Source: Lithobates sylvaticus
Taxonomy: Eukaryota > Chordata > Amphibia > Anura > Ranidae
Assembly (NCBI GenBank): GCA_028564925.1
Contig: CM053029.1
Coordinates: 30,714,438 to 30,778,437, forward strand
Direction: 5' to 3'
DNA: 64,000 nt
The notes beneath the pieces were generated by a model. The model was not told the origin of the DNA. It made no database searches and worked only from the letters and a program-made list of their open reading frames with translations. This document shows, piece after piece, positions 33,005 to 45,500 of the stretch; the stretch's first letter is position 1; the number at the start of each line of letters is the position of its first letter. A program made the position numbers and the translations under genes.

Positions 33005-35533
33005 ATGTACATCATGTCCAGAAGGCCACCAAGGAGAGGCAGACGCTCACAGGCCACTAAAAGAGGGCAAGCAGGCTCTGTATCTACAGTCAACAGTGCT
33101 GGTCGTGGACATGGTGCATCCTCTGCAGGTGGATGTGGGGCACGCTTGTCCTTTTGTCCACAGTCACTCTTTCCGTAGCCCCAGAGTCCCCCGAACTATT
33201 TGACCACAGTGTCGTGTACATGCTGCTGGAGGATGCACAGTGATTAGAAGGCTCCGATGTTGTTGGTTCCCAGGTTGAGGAAGGGAGTAACGTGAGCCTA
33301 GAGAGAGGGCATGCCCAAGAAGAACAAGAAACTGGCAGCCACAGCATACTGCCAAGTTCGCTCCAGTGATGAGAAGGGAGGGGATGATGAGGTCACTGAC
33401 TCTACTTGGGTGCCTGATGTAAGAAAGGAGGAGGCACAACTCCAACAAGGTAGGATGTCTCTAGGGGCAGCTTAAGGGCAGCCACCCTACTGCATTAAAA
33501 CCCAAAGCTCAGCAGGTGCAGGGCGCTGCTGACTCCCCGCCAATTTTGAAAATTTCCTTGGTGTGGGCCTTTTTTGACATGTGTGCAGCAGATTGCACTG
33601 TTGCTGTTTGCAACCTATGTCTGAAGCAGATCAAGCGTGGCCAGAACAGCAGCCACTTGGGCACCACACGCTTGACCAGACATATGACGACCTCCCATAC
33701 AGTCTGTTGGCAACAGCACTTGAAAGACCCACATCAAAGAAAAAAGCGGACTTCTCCTTGATCCTCATCTGGGATCTCCAACCCCACTATACCTACAGTC
33801 CTCTCAAAAACCTGCAGTGAAAGAAATGAAGGTATAGCAATAGGTGTCCCAAGTACTTGCAGCCAATTTTCTAGCAGTACACCACCATCTGATTTTAGCA
33901 GGCAAATTTCCCTACCACAGTTGCTGAACCATAAACAGAAATTTGGTCCCAGCCATTCACATGCTCAGTGTCTGAATTCTAGCTTGGGCAAATTGCTGGC
34001 ACCGCAACTGCTGCCTTTTCAGCTGGTAGACTCTGCCCCCTTTCTAGAATTTGTGGAATGTGCTGTACCTCAGTGGCAGGTTCCAAAATTCATTTATTTT
34101 CACGGAAGACTCTCTACCCTCTAACCAGCAGCGCTCCGTAAGCGATCAAGGGCCTACGCAAGCACTCAGGCAAAAAGATGCCATGCGGTGCTTAAGTTGG
34201 TCTGCTTAGGGGACAGGAGCCACACTGGGGCAGAGATTCTGTCAGCTCTCCAGGGGCTGGCTCAGAGGTGGTTTATGCCACACCAGCTTCAGCCAGGAAT
34301 GGCTGTATGTGACAATGGCACCAACCTTCTCTCCGTCCTCCGACAGTAACAATTGACCCATGTCCCCAAGTACCTGTGTGAGTATGGCACCAGGACAGGG
34401 TCAAGGGAGCTTGGCTTTGTCCCAACGCCAGTGGCTACTGATCAAGGATGCATGCACTGTCTTGTCACCATTTAAGGAGGTCACGAGGATGGCGAGCAGT
34501 GACAATGCATGCATCAGTTATACTGTCCCTCTTGTCTTCCTGTTGGAGCACACGCTTCATAGAATAATGGACAGGGCACTTGAGGCAGAACAGCGGGAGG
34601 AAGAGGAGGACTTCATTACCTCTCAAGGCCCCCTTTATCCAGTTAGTATTCCTGCGGGCCTGCCAAACAAACAGGAAGAAGAGGAGGAGGCAGATTGCGT
34701 CAACATGGACTAAGAGGATAACACTCAGCAGCAGTCTTCAATGGGTGGTTTTCGGTCCCCAGAAACGCAAGGAGTTGTACGTGGCTGGGAGGAGGTTGTT
34801 ACAGATCTGTGACCCAAAGGACTCCGAATCGAATGCCTCTGCAAACTTACGCTGCATGGCTTCCCTGATTCTGCAAAGCCTGAGAAAGAACCCTAGGATT
34901 TGTGGTATCAAGAAGAGGGACCATTACTGGCTGGCAAACCCTTCTTGATCCACGTTACAAGGGTAAGGTTTCAGAACTCATCCTGCCTTCGTGGAGGGAG
35001 CAGAGGATGAAACATCTTCAGGAGGCCTTGAAGAAAGGTTTGTGCAATGCGTTTCCAGACCCTGGGAGGTTACAATTTCCTGGTGCTGGACAACGTGTTG
35101 CTGAGGCTTCCTTCAGTCAGAGGAAGAGCGGTGGAGAAGGTGGCCGGCTGGCCGATGCCTTTAGACAATTCTTTAGACCTCATCGCCAAGGTCTGATCGG
35201 TTTAAGCAACCATCGCCAACATGTGCATTACATGATGCAGGAATATCTAGAAGCAAAAGCAGACTTGGGGACCATTCCAACAGACCATCCACTGGGTTAC
35301 TGGGTCTTGAGGATGGACCACTGGCCAGAACTTGCTCAATATGCAATTGAGCTACTGGCCTGTTCTACATTAAGCATTCTTTATGAACGCACATTCAGTG
35401 CTGCTGGAGGGTTTGAAATGGATCATAGAGTGCGCCTGTCCACAGACTCCGTTTATAGGCTCACATTCATGAAAATGAATCAGTCTTGGATCAGCAGCTA
35501 TCAAACACCTGATGCTGATATAACTGATTGATT
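33005..35533 (+). pseudogene. hAT transposase of element A, decayed
   Basis: It starts MYIMSRRPPRRGRR, collinear with E's MAGRPPRGGRA start. The zf-BED finger is recognisable at about 33,550-33,740 (SLVWAFFDMCAADCT, NLCLKQIKRGQN, LTRHMTTSHTV). A deletion near 34,120 removes the segment E has between PSL(Y) and the PAALRKRSRAY-like sequence. The C-terminal third (34,902-35,531) is open, with NPSDPRYKGKV-like sequence, LAQYAIELLACSTLSIL and RTFSAAGGFEMDHRVR. Several frameshifts and stops separate these parts. It is non-functional. Confidence 0.87.
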
Positions 35534-35634
35534 TTTCTATGGATGTGGGATCCCTTGAAGACTGCCTATGCTGAGTGACTATCCTATTCCTCCTTAATCT
35601 TGATGATGCTAGCTTCCAACAATATTTTTGGTTT

Positions 35635-35807
35635 AGGGCACCACCACCACTGCCTAAGGCTCAATTTTTCTGTCTCTGTTTAACAGGGGCATATAATTAC
35701 AATTTTAGATCTAACATTTCACAGCAGGGCCCGTTCCTGCGCCCAACAAGAGTATCTGTGAGGGGCTACAGTGTTGTGGCACCACCACCAAAGGCCCAAT
35801 TTTTCTG
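35635..35807 (+). repeat. 3' non-coding repeat of hAT A, first part
   Basis: One and a half units of the form CAATTTTTCTG...TGTTTAACAGGGGCATATAATTAC...GCAGGGCCCGTTCCTGCGCC. The rest continues at 40,687-41,100 after the nested LINE and element C. Confidence 0.85.
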
Positions 35808-35815
35808 CCCCTGGG

Positions 35816-37706
35816 TAGGGTTGAGCGAACCCCAGCTGTAAAGTTCGGGTCCGTACCGGACTTTTGGGTGTCCGGGTCCCGGACCCGAACCCGAACTATT
35901 GGCTGTATGTTCGGGTTCGGGTCCGGTGTTCGGCGATGTATTGGCGCCTTTTACAAGCTGCTGGGCAGCCAATCGACGCTAGTTTCAATAGTGTGCCCTT
36001 AGAAGCCATCACAGCCATGCCTACTAATGGCATGGCTGTGATTGGGCAGTGCAGCATGTGACCCAGCCTCTATATATAGTCCAGACACACAGTGTCATTC
36101 TGCTATAGACAGGTTCCTGTGCTGCTGAGAGGATTTTAGGAGTTAGTGTTATAAAGTCAGTCAGTCAGTCAGTCCACATTCCTTAACTTTTCTTCTAATT
36201 AGTTAGATCAGTGAGCGATCTACATAGCTAGATTAGAGTACAGAGTTTCTTTAGTAAGGAAGAGAAAGAGGCAGAGAGAATTATTCAAGAGATTCCTAAA
36301 TCAATTGTACCCTGGTTGGGGTGCAGTGCACAGTCTTTTAACAGTGCCATGAGGCCAGTGCCGGACAAAATATAAGTTTTACCTGCAAGCTCAGTGCACC
36401 ATCACTGCACTGCATATTTTACTAAGAGATACACCATACTCTTTGTGTATTCTGATATTGGAAAAACATTGCAAAAAAATGTAATTTTGCTGTGTTTTTT
36501 TTTTTCCCCAATAGCATTTTCTGCGTGTTCATAAACGCTTTAGACACTGTAGGTGTCTTCTGCTATTGACAAAAACACCCATTTAGGGCGAGATCATAAA
36601 TTTAGAAAATATGAGGAGATCATCAAAAAGGGGACGCAGCCGCCTGTCCAGAGCCAATGTGGACAAGCTCACGTTCATTAAAATGAACCAGGTATGGATC
36701 CCACAGGACTTGGTTGTACCTTGTGCAGAATAGACACATATACCGGTGTTCTGACGAAAACTGTCTTGCTATCCGATAGTGTCCGGCCACTTACTGCGCA
36801 GGTGCAGTGCTTGCGCAGTACGGAGGACAAGGAGATTCACAAAATCTCCAAAGATGAACGTCACCTGCGCAGTGAGTGCAGGTTCAAGCCCGACCATCCA
36901 AGTGGACATACGGTAGCACATAGTAACAGGGCCCCTCACGGGCTCGCTTGGCTAGGCTTCAACCTCGGATGATGTGGCTTGAACCTGGAGTCACCGCGCA
37001 TCGTCTTCGTAGAGTTTCAAAGTCCCCTTGTCCTACGTACTGAGCAAGCGCAGTACAGGGCGGACACTATGCGACGGGGGACAGAATTCGACACATCATT
37101 CACCACTAGCCTTACCCAGCCATTGTTGTATTTTTGAACCAGTGTTGGCTACCTCGTCCTCCTCCACCGCCGCTTCCACCTACACCGCCACATCCACCGC
37201 CACCTCAACCTCCTACTCTATTTGAACCTCGTCCTCCTAGGTCAAGATTATAATTTTTTCATTTTTTTAATTTCCAAGTATTTTAATTTTCCCACTATCT
37301 TATCCATTAAATTGAATATTTTTTTTACAGAAAGTGCGTATTCTGGGGTATCCCCACCATATGTGCGGCATCGTGCCATTGAGTTTCTGAGGTTCTTAAT
37401 GACTTCCTGTACCTCTTCTGCTGAGAAGGGGGTCTCCAGCATTTTATTTTAATTTTTTTATGTTATTTTAAGGTATTTCCCTATCCACATTTGTTTGCAG
37501 ATCACTTGCCATGCTCTTAACAACATTTTGTTGCCATTTGCAACCCTCTAGCCCTTTCCATGACTTTTTTACAGCCATTTTAGTGTTCAAAAGTGTGGGT
37601 CCCATTGACTTCAATGGGGTTCGGAGTCAAGTTCGGACCCGAACCCGAACCCGGACTTTCCCGAAGTTCGGCCGAACCCGAACATCCAGGTGTCCGCTCA
37701 ACTCTA
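35816..37706 (+). mobile_element. hAT element C: internal-deletion derivative of B (1,891 bp)
   Basis: The ends TAGGGTTGAGCG and, inverted, TAGAGTTGAGCG are flanked by a perfect 8-bp duplication CCCCTGGG (35,808-35,815 and 37,707-37,714). It is collinear with B through the start of the transposase (GAGGAGATCATCAAAAAGG), then at about 36,636 jumps to CAGCCGCCTGTCC, which in B lies about 1.66 kb further on. Coding capacity is gone but both termini are kept, the structure expected of a non-autonomous derivative moved in trans. Its right end shows what B has lost. Confidence 0.95.
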
Positions 37707-38290
37707 CCCCTGGGTTTTATTTTTTTTGAACAAACTTTTTTTTTTTATTGAAATTTTAGGAAAATAAGAACCTACGGTAACAATCCCACGCAGGGGATAC
37801 CAACATAAAACATGTCATGGCACAGGTTAGTAATGCACCTAGGGAGCTTGATGGTTCATAGAGGATTTACAGCATCATCAGCCCTCTGGCAGAGGCCAGG
37901 GGCCGACGAAGGGTAAGTGAGTTTAGGTGTTAAAAAGTTGAGGTGTTGAACTAAAATCCAAATATTGCTGACAGAAAAAAAAATAGAAGAAAAGGACACC
38001 AAGAAACAAAGATAAAGATAGGAGAAGGGATAAGAGAGAATATATAGTGACGAGGAACACACGAGGTGGATGGGAGAGACAGATGAGGAAGGAAGGAGCA
38101 GAGCGGCAAGGTTAGGTAGGAATAAGGGTATCTCCAGGTCGGGAGGGAGGGGGGTAGAGGAGGTCGATTAGTACAGCCTAGGCTGGTCGGGTGCAGAGAG
38201 GGAAGAGCATATGTCAACCACGGGCCCCACACCTTAGGGAACTTGGCATGAAAATAATGGAGGATGCTAGACATCTTTTCATTATGCATG

Positions 38291-39517
38291 TGTCACGTAC
38301 CTGGTGGTGCGAGCCCGAGTTTGCAGAGAGAGACCTCCCTTGCGTCTCCCACTCCTGGTTCCCTGGTAGGGTGACAGGAGACCCAGGAGTGAGGAGGAGC
38401 ACGGGTGCCTGGCAGGATCAACAGACCGGTGGAGTGACACAGGGTCAACTCAGCGGACAAGGTGGGTAACTGGATCAGCACAGCAGACTGGATAGCAGAG
38501 CAGGCTGAATCTGGATGGACAGGCAGGATCAGCGCAGCAGACTGGACAGCAGAGCAGGCTGGATCTGGATGGACAGGCAGGATCAGCGCAGCAGACTGGA
38601 TAGCCAAGCAGGCTGGATCTGGATGGGCAGGCAGGATCAGCACAGCAGACTGGATAGCAGAGCAGGCTGGATCTGGATGGACAGGCAGGATCAGCACAGC
38701 AGACTGGATAGCAGAGCAGGCTGGATCTGGATGGACAGGCAGGATCAGCGCAGCAGACTGGATAGCAGAGCAGGCTGGATCTGAATGAACAGGCAGGATC
38801 AGCACAGCAGACTGGATAGCAGAGCAGGCTGGATCTGGATGGACGGGCAGGATCAGCACAGCAGACTAAATAGCAAAGCAGGCTGATCTGGATGGACAGG
38901 CAGGATCAGCACAGCAGACTGGATAGCAGAGCAGGCTGGATCTGGATGGACAGGCAGGATCAGCACAACAGACTGGATAGCAGAGCAGGCTGGATCTGGA
39001 TGGACAGGCAGGATCAGCACAGCAGACTGGATAGCAGAGCAGGCTGGATCAGTACAGGTAAGCTGGTTCAGCAAAGCAGACAGGAACTCGGAGCAGGCCG
39101 GATCAGTACAGGTAAGCTGGTTCAGCACAGCAGACAGGACCTCAGAGCAGACCGGATCAGTACAGGTAAGCTGGGTCATCAGAACAGGCTGGGTCAGATA
39201 TCAGGCTGGCAGCAAGGTACAAGAGGATTAAGCAGAAGGATGGTCACAAACAAGCCAAGGTCGGGTGCAGGCGGATAGGTGAATGGTCACAGGCAGCCCG
39301 GGTCAATACAGGACAGAGGAATCGGGATCAGGTTACTATCACCACAACGCTGTAGAGCAGACAGCGGGGACCGTCTGCTCTGGCCGGATTTAAATAGGCT
39401 ACCTGGCGCCAACAAGAGCGCGCACCTGTCTACCTGTGCGTGCGCAGCCGCACGCCGGCACACATGCGCATGCGCAGTGGCGCCCGTGGGCCAGGGTTCA
39501 GGTTTCTGGCAGGATCT
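38291..39517. mobile_element. Insert in the LINE with CATG duplication; LTR-like or other repeat (fossil)
   Basis: CATG stands on both sides (38,287-38,290 and 39,518-39,521), and the flanking LINE sequence is contiguous across it. It begins TGTCACGTACCTGG. The main content is a 54-bp minisatellite. A TATA-like GGATTTAAATAGG lies at about 39,386, and the right part is GC-rich with TGCGCATGCGCA. The beginning and a 4-bp duplication would suit a gypsy-type LTR, but the right end is not a clean CA. No coding region is credible. Confidence 0.45.
38478..39060 (+). repeat. 54-bp minisatellite, about 11 copies
   Basis: The unit is GATCAGCACAGCAGACTGGA, TAGCAGAGCAGGCTGGATCT, GGATGGACAGGCAG. The spacing is 54 bp (for example GATCAGC at 38,527 and 38,581). 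Because 54 is divisible by three and the unit is stop-free in several phases, long repetitive frames appear on both strands. A related variant unit continues to about 39,180. Confidence 0.93.
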
Positions 39518-40686
39518 TCATGCGAGTCGTTAGGGTGCACTTCACCTCCGCAAACAATACAGTTAGTCTCTTCAAGGCCCTAGCTATTGTACGCGGCAAT
39601 GAAAAGATAGGTGGCCAGCTTTTGCTGATGGGGAAAAGAGGCCCGGGATAGGGCAATGGAGTAAGGCCAGCCTGGCATCCCTGCAGGGGGTGTTTGGAAG
39701 AGAGTGGACAGGAGACCGAACACCCTCGACCAAAACCCCACCAGGCGAGGGCAGGACCACCAGATATGAAGTTTGTCTTCTCGCTGACCACAGCCCCTGA
39801 AGCATCTATCACTGCAGGATGGGTTTGATTTAGCGATACGGGATGGGACCCAGTACCAGCGGAAGAGCACTTTATAGGCTGCCTCTAGGGTAGCCATATT
39901 AAAGGAACATTTTGCGATATTAGACCAGGCTTTGCTCCGATGCGTGATAAGTCTTGTTCCCAGTGGCGGACATAGGACAGGGAGTTCTGCTTTAGTTGAG
40001 GGAGGAGTAAATCCTGGAGAATGTTGGCACACCTGTTCACAGGCTGTTTTCTGGTAGGGGAATGTATCGTTGCATGTGAGAGAGGAGATCCAATGTCGCA
40101 ATTGAAGATAGTGGAAAAATTCCACTGGGGGATCTCCATGGGCCTCTTGGATGGAGTCCCAAGAAAATGACTGACCTGCGTGAATCCATGCGCTGGCCAC
40201 CCGGCGAAGACATGGGGTTGATCCAAGCCAGGGGGGAACAGCGGGTTGTTAAGAAGGGGAAGGAGTACTGGAGTACCGAACCGAGTCCCAGAGTCTTAGG
40301 CTAGGGGCCATCAGAGGGCTAAGTGTGGGGGGACACATCTTAGGTGGAAGCCACAAGAGGGCTGAAATGGGAACCGGTGCATGGTTGGGGATTTCCTGGA
40401 GGACCCAGGCTGGGATATCAGAGGTAGCCTGGAGCATCACAAGCTGGGCGATTTGTGCGACCTGGTAGTATTTGGCAATGTTCGGGACTCCAAGCCCACC
40501 TCTCAGTCTGTGGGCGTACAGGGTGAACCTGGAGACCCTGGGACGCTTGTTGGTCCAGATAAAGGAGAGGAGCCGTTTCTGGAGGAGACGTAAGAAAAAT
40601 GCTGGGACCCGGACCGGTAGGGTTCTGAAAAAAATATAGGATCTTAGGGAGGACCGTCATCTTGACGGCATGGATGCGGCCATTTA

Positions 40687-41742
40687 TGCCCCTGTTTAAC
40701 AGGGGCATGTAATTACAATTCTTGATATAATATTTCATAGCAGAGCCCGTTCCTGCGCCCAACAAGCATAACTGTGAGGGCTTATAGTGTTGAGGCACCA
40801 CTATCACCAGCAGCACCACCACCAAAGGCCCAATGTTCCTGCCACATTTAAAAGGGGCATGTAATTACAATCTTTGATCTAATATTTCCCAGCAGGGCCC
40901 GTTCCTGTGCCCACTAAGAGTAACTGTGAGGGTTTACAGTGTTGTGGCACCACCAAAGGCCCATTTTTTCTGCCTCTGTTAAACAGGGGCATGTAATTAC
41001 AATTCTTGATCTAATATTTCACAGCAGGGCCCGTTCCTGCACTCACCAAGAGTAACTGTGAGGGCTTATAGTATTCTGGTATCACCAACACCTAAGGCCC
41101 AATTTTCTGCAGAGTATATAGGGCAGGCCATATAGTGTATATATACATGTTATATACTACATATATGTTCAGAGTATATAGTGTCTGGGGGCCCCCCACG
41201 CCATTTTTATTTGGGTGCAGGGTTCCCCTTAATATCCATAACAGACCCAAAGGGCCTGGTAAAGGGCTGGAGGGGGACCCATGCCGTTTTTCTCAATGAT
41301 TTTCCTGTATATTGCCAGGACCCGGCAATACATTACAGTCGCAAGCAGTTTTAAATGACTTTGTTTCCTTTTAGAAAAGTAATTTTGCTGTGGTATTGTT
41401 CTAAACATGGGAAAACTGTGCCACTTTACAGGCATACTATAGGCACCCCGCCAGGCACAATATTTAAAGGAATATTTAATTTTTATTGTTTCACTTTAAG
41501 CATTATTAAAATCACTACTCCTGAAAAAACTTCATTTTTAAAAACATTTTTTGCATTTATACATGTCCCCTGGGGCAGGACCCCGGTCCCCAAACACTTT
41601 TTATGGCAATAACTTGCATATAAGCCTTTTAAATTAACACTTTTGTTTTTTCACGTTCATGTCCCATAGACTTTAACAGTGTTTACGTGTTCAAATTAAC
41701 TTTTTGCACGTTCTGCTGCAAACCGAACCCGGGGGTGTATTC
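40687..41742 (+). repeat. 3' repeats and terminal region of hAT A
   Basis: Three units with GTTTAACAGGGGCATGTAAT and GCAGGGCCCGTTCCTGCGCC, then a non-repetitive 3' region. Both match the order in E (61,360-63,716). An empty TTAA at 41,506-41,509 (GCATTATTAAAATCACTAC) corresponds exactly to the occupied site in E. The segment ends CGAACCCGGGGGTGTATTCCTAG. Confidence 0.85.
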
Positions 41743-41767
41743 CTAGTATTGAGCATTGAAATACTAA

Positions 41768-42165
41768 TGCCCTGTACACATGGTAGGACATTCCGACCAC
41801 AAAATCCCTCTGATTGGTGTTGCATACACACGGTCGGACAAATTTGTCGGAAAATCCGATTGTTCGGAACGTGGTGACGATCGTTGCGTATGACGGAACT
41901 ATGTAGAGGCTAGTAGCCAATAGCTTTGGTCTCATAATTTGATCTGAGCATGCGTGGCACTTCGTCCGTCGGAATTCTCTACAAACGATCGGAAAAGGTC
42001 TGATCGTTTTTTTTTGTCGGAAAATTTTAGATCCTGCTCCCAAATTTTTTCCATTGGAATTTCCAATGGAAAAAGTCCGATAGAGCCCACACACGATCGG
42101 ATTTTCCGTATACATAATCCGATCGGACTTTTCCCGTCGGATTTTCCGACCATGTGTACAAGGCA
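41768..42165. mobile_element. PIF/Harbinger-type MITE (398 bp)
   Basis: The ends TGCCCTGTACACA and TGTGTACAAGGCA have TAA duplications (41,765-41,767 and 42,166-42,168). The interior is palindromic, built from TCCGATCGTG / TCGGAAAATCCG motifs. It is a sister of 14,424-14,794. Confidence 0.88.
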
Positions 42166-43099
42166 TAAGCCACACATTGTTTAGTATAAAACATTTTACT
42201 CCAAGCACATTCACATGTGCGTTTTTTAAAAGATTTTTGAACAAACCAACATCTGGGTGTATAACATGTATGTTTGACATTTTGCCTTTTTTGATCCTAA
42301 ACAGGCATGTTTAACCACTTGCCTACTGGGCACTTAAACCCCCCTCCTGCCCAGACCAATTTTCAGCTTTCGGTGCTCTCAAACTTTGAATGACAATTTT
42401 TCAGTCATGCAACACTGTACCCAAATTCATTTTTTAGTCCTTTTTTTCCCACAAATAGAGCTTTCTTTTGGTGGTATTTGATTACATCTGGGTTTTTATT
42501 TTTTGCGCTATAAATGAAAAAAGACCGACAATTTGGAAAAAAAACTAATTTTTCTTTGTTTCTGTGATAAAATTTTGCTTCATAAATTTTGGCCAAAATT
42601 TATACTGCTACATATCTTTGGTAAAAATATCCCAAATTAGTGGATATTATTTGGTCTTTGTGAAAGTTAGAGAGTCTACAAGCTATGGTGCAAATCATAC
42701 AAAACTGATCACTGATGTACTGGTGGCCTATCTCATTTCTTGCGACCCGAACAAGCCAGGAAAGTACAAATACCCCCCAAATGACCCCTTTTTTGAAAGT
42801 AGACATTCCAAGGTATTTAGGTGAGGTTTTTGATGTTGTCATTTTTTCCCACAATTCTTTGCAAAATGATTTTTTTTCCCACAAAATTGTCATTGTAATA
42901 GGTTATTTCTCCCACATGGCATGTGTATACCACAAATGACACCCCAAAATAAATTCTGCTACTCCTGAGTATTATGATACCACATGTGTGAGACTTTTCC
43001 ACAGCCTGGCCACTTAGAGAGGCCCAACATGCAGGGAGCACCATCACGTGTTCTAGGAGCATAAATTAAAACATCTAACTTGTTGTCTAACTATTACAC

Positions 43100-43375
43100 T
43101 TTTGAAGGCCCTGGAGCACCAGGACAATGACATGTGACACTGACGTGGCACTAATGACAGATGACACTGATAAGTGGCACTGATGACACGTGACACTATT
43201 ACGCAGCACTGCCAGATGTCACTGATATGGCACTGATGACAGATGGCACTATGCGGCACTGATGACACGTGGCACTGATGTGGCACTGATGACAGATGGC
43301 ACTTATACTTGGCAGTGGGGACAGGTGGCAGTGGGGACAGATGGCACTGACAGGTGGCAGTGGGGACAGATGGGC
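43100..43375 (+). repeat. Degenerate minisatellite (TGGCACTGATGACA-type)
   Basis: Words such as GGCACTGATGACACGTGGCA and GGCAGTGGGGACAGATGGCA repeat irregularly every 15-30 bp. No coding role. Confidence 0.8.
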
Positions 43376-44339
43376 ACTTTATTTTCTTTTTTTTTTTTTT
43401 TTACACTAACCACTGCAGTTCATCTCTCCCTCCTCACACGCTGTCTCTGTGTGAGGAGGGAGAGCGGCGATGAGAGATTCTCATATGATTTTACATATGA
43501 GATCATCTCTAATTGGACAGCACCGAACTTCCCTGATGCGCGCTCGCAGGAGCGTGCATTGCGGAAGTAAACAGAATGTCCCCCCTCCCAGATATAAACA
43601 GCGCCATTGGGAAATTGGGAAAGTGTTTTATCACACCGATGATTTGAGGGCAGAGGAAAGATCTAGGGTCTAATAGACACCAATTTTTTCAAAAAAAGAG
43701 TACCTGTGACTGCCTATTGCTATCATAGGGGATATTTCCCTGAGATAACAATAAAAATGATAACAAAAAAAACCCTGCCCACCCCTTCTCTTGCGCAAAG
43801 GCGAACACAAGTGTCGGTCTGGCGTCATATGTAAACAGCAATTGCATCATGCATTTGAGGTATCACCGTGAAGGTCAGATCGAGGGCAGTAATTTTAGCA
43901 GTAGACCTCCTCCGTAAATCCAATGTGGTAACCTGTAAAGGCTTTTAAAGGCTTTTAAAAATGTATGTAGTTTGTCGCCACTGCACATTTGTGCGCAATT
44001 TTAAAGCATGTCGTGTTTGGTATCCATGTACTCGGCCTAAGATCATCTTTTTTATTTCATCAAAAATTTGAGCAATATAGTGTGTTTTTAGTGCATTAAA
44101 ATAAAAAAAGTGTATTTTTTTTCCCCCAAAAATGCGTTTGAAAAATCACTGCGCAAATACTGTGTGGAAAAAAAAATGCAACACCCACCATTTTAATCTG
44201 TAGGGCCTTTGCTTTAACAATATATATAGTGTTTGGGGGTTCAACGTAATTTTCTTGCACAAAAAAAATGTTTTCATGTAAACAAAAAGTGTCAGAAAGG
44301 GCTTTGTCTTCAAGTGGTTAGAAGAGTGGGTGATGTGTG

Positions 44340-45500
44340 ACATATGCTTCTAAATGTTGTGCATAAAATGCCAGGACATTTCAAACCCCCCCCCCCCCCA
44401 AATGACCCCATTTTGGAAAGTAGACACCCCAAGCTATTTGCTGAGAGGCATGTTGAGCCCATTGATTTTTTTATTTTATTTTTGTCCCAAGAGATTGAAT
44501 AATGACAAAAAAATAAAATTTTTTTTACAAAAAGTTGTCACTAAATGATATATTGCTCAAACATGCCATGGGCATATGTGGAATTATACCCCAGAATACA
44601 TTCTGTTGCTTCTTCTGAGTACGGGGATACCACATGTGAGACTTTTTGGGAGCCTAGCTGTGTATGGGACCCCAAAAACCAATCACCGCCTTCAGGCTTT
44701 CTAAGGGTGTAATTTTTTTCACTCCTCACTGCCAATCACAGTTTCGGAGGCCATGGAATGCCCAGATGGCACAACCCCCCCCCCCCCCCCCAAATGACCA
44801 CATTTTGGAAAGTAGACACCCCAAGCTATATGCTGAGAGGTATGGTGAGTATTTTGCAGATCTCGCTTTTTGTCACAAAGTTTAAAAAAAAAAAAAAAAA
44901 AAAGTTTTTTTCTTTACTTTCTTAATTTTCAAAAACAAATGAGAGCTGTAAAATACTCACCATGCCTCTCAACAAATGGCTTGGGGTGTCTACTTTCCAA
45001 AATTGGGTCATTTGGGGGGGTTTGTGCTATTTTGGCATTTTATCTTAAACTGTGATAGGTAGTGAGGAGTGAAATCAAAAATTTGCACCCTCAAAAATAT
45101 TGAAGGCGGTGATTGGTTTTTGGGGCCCCGTACGCAGCTAGGCTCCCAAAAAGTCACACACATGTGGTATCCCTGTACTCAGGAGAAGCAGCCAAATGTA
45201 TTTTGGGATGCAATTCCACATATGCCCATGGCATGTGTGAGCAATATATCATTAAGTGACAACTTTGGGCAAAAAAAAAAAAGTTTGTAAAATTCCTGCA
45301 ACTTGTGGCGAAAATGAAACCATGGCATGTGTGAGCAATATATCATTTAGTGACAACATTTTAACTTTTTTTTTTTGTCTTTACTCAATCACTTGGGACT
45401 AAAAAAAAAAAAATTCAATGGGCTCAACATGCCTCTCAGCAAATAGCTTGGGGTGACTACTTTCCAAAATGGGGTCATTTGAGGGGGGTTTATACTGCCC
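44340..45500. repeat. Foldback: inverted arms of about 540 bp
   Basis: The left arm includes CAAATGACCCCATTTTGGAA, GACACCCCAAGCTATTTGC, GCCATGGGCATATGTGGAAT and CCAAAAACCAATCACCGCC. All reappear inverted in the right arm (about 44,940-45,500). The centre is an A-run and T-rich stretch near 44,880-44,925. Within each arm the ACATTTTGGAAAGTAGACAC block occurs twice, so the arms are themselves duplicated. Confidence 0.87.

Larger units (their letters stand above)
37713..40686 (-). mobile_element. L1-type LINE, 5'-truncated, minus strand
   Basis: The plus-strand left border is T-rich (TTTTATTTTTTTTG, the LINE poly-A tail), with AATAAA on the minus strand just inside. Target duplication TGCCCCTG is seen at 35,806-35,813 (before C was inserted) and at 40,687-40,694. 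ORF2 C-terminal sequence reads leftwards from 40,686. A later insert (38,291-39,517) splits it. The host of the insertion is hAT A, whose sequence resumes at 40,687. Confidence 0.88.
37856..40686 (-). pseudogene. L1-type ORF2 C-terminal part
   Basis: Reading from 40,686 on the minus strand: GRIHAVKMTVLPKILYFF (the post-RT block typical of L1 ORF2), then in the open stretch 40,200-39,580 KVLFRWYWVPSRIAK and a cysteine/histidine region (CFRGCGQREDKLHIWWSCP). The frame continues to CTLTTRM at about 39,518 and, beyond the insert, from HNEKMSSILHYFHAKFPKVW at about 38,289. The upstream reverse transcriptase core is absent through 5' truncation. At least one shift separates the first block from the second. 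It is inactive. Confidence 0.85.

Noticed and set aside
38293-39278. Frames of 90-190 codons on both strands
   Set aside because: Explained by the 54-bp minisatellite; mirrored frames on both strands argue against a gene.
41696-42280. 194-codon minus-strand frame
   Set aside because: Coincides with a palindromic Harbinger MITE (41,768-42,165) and its flanks.
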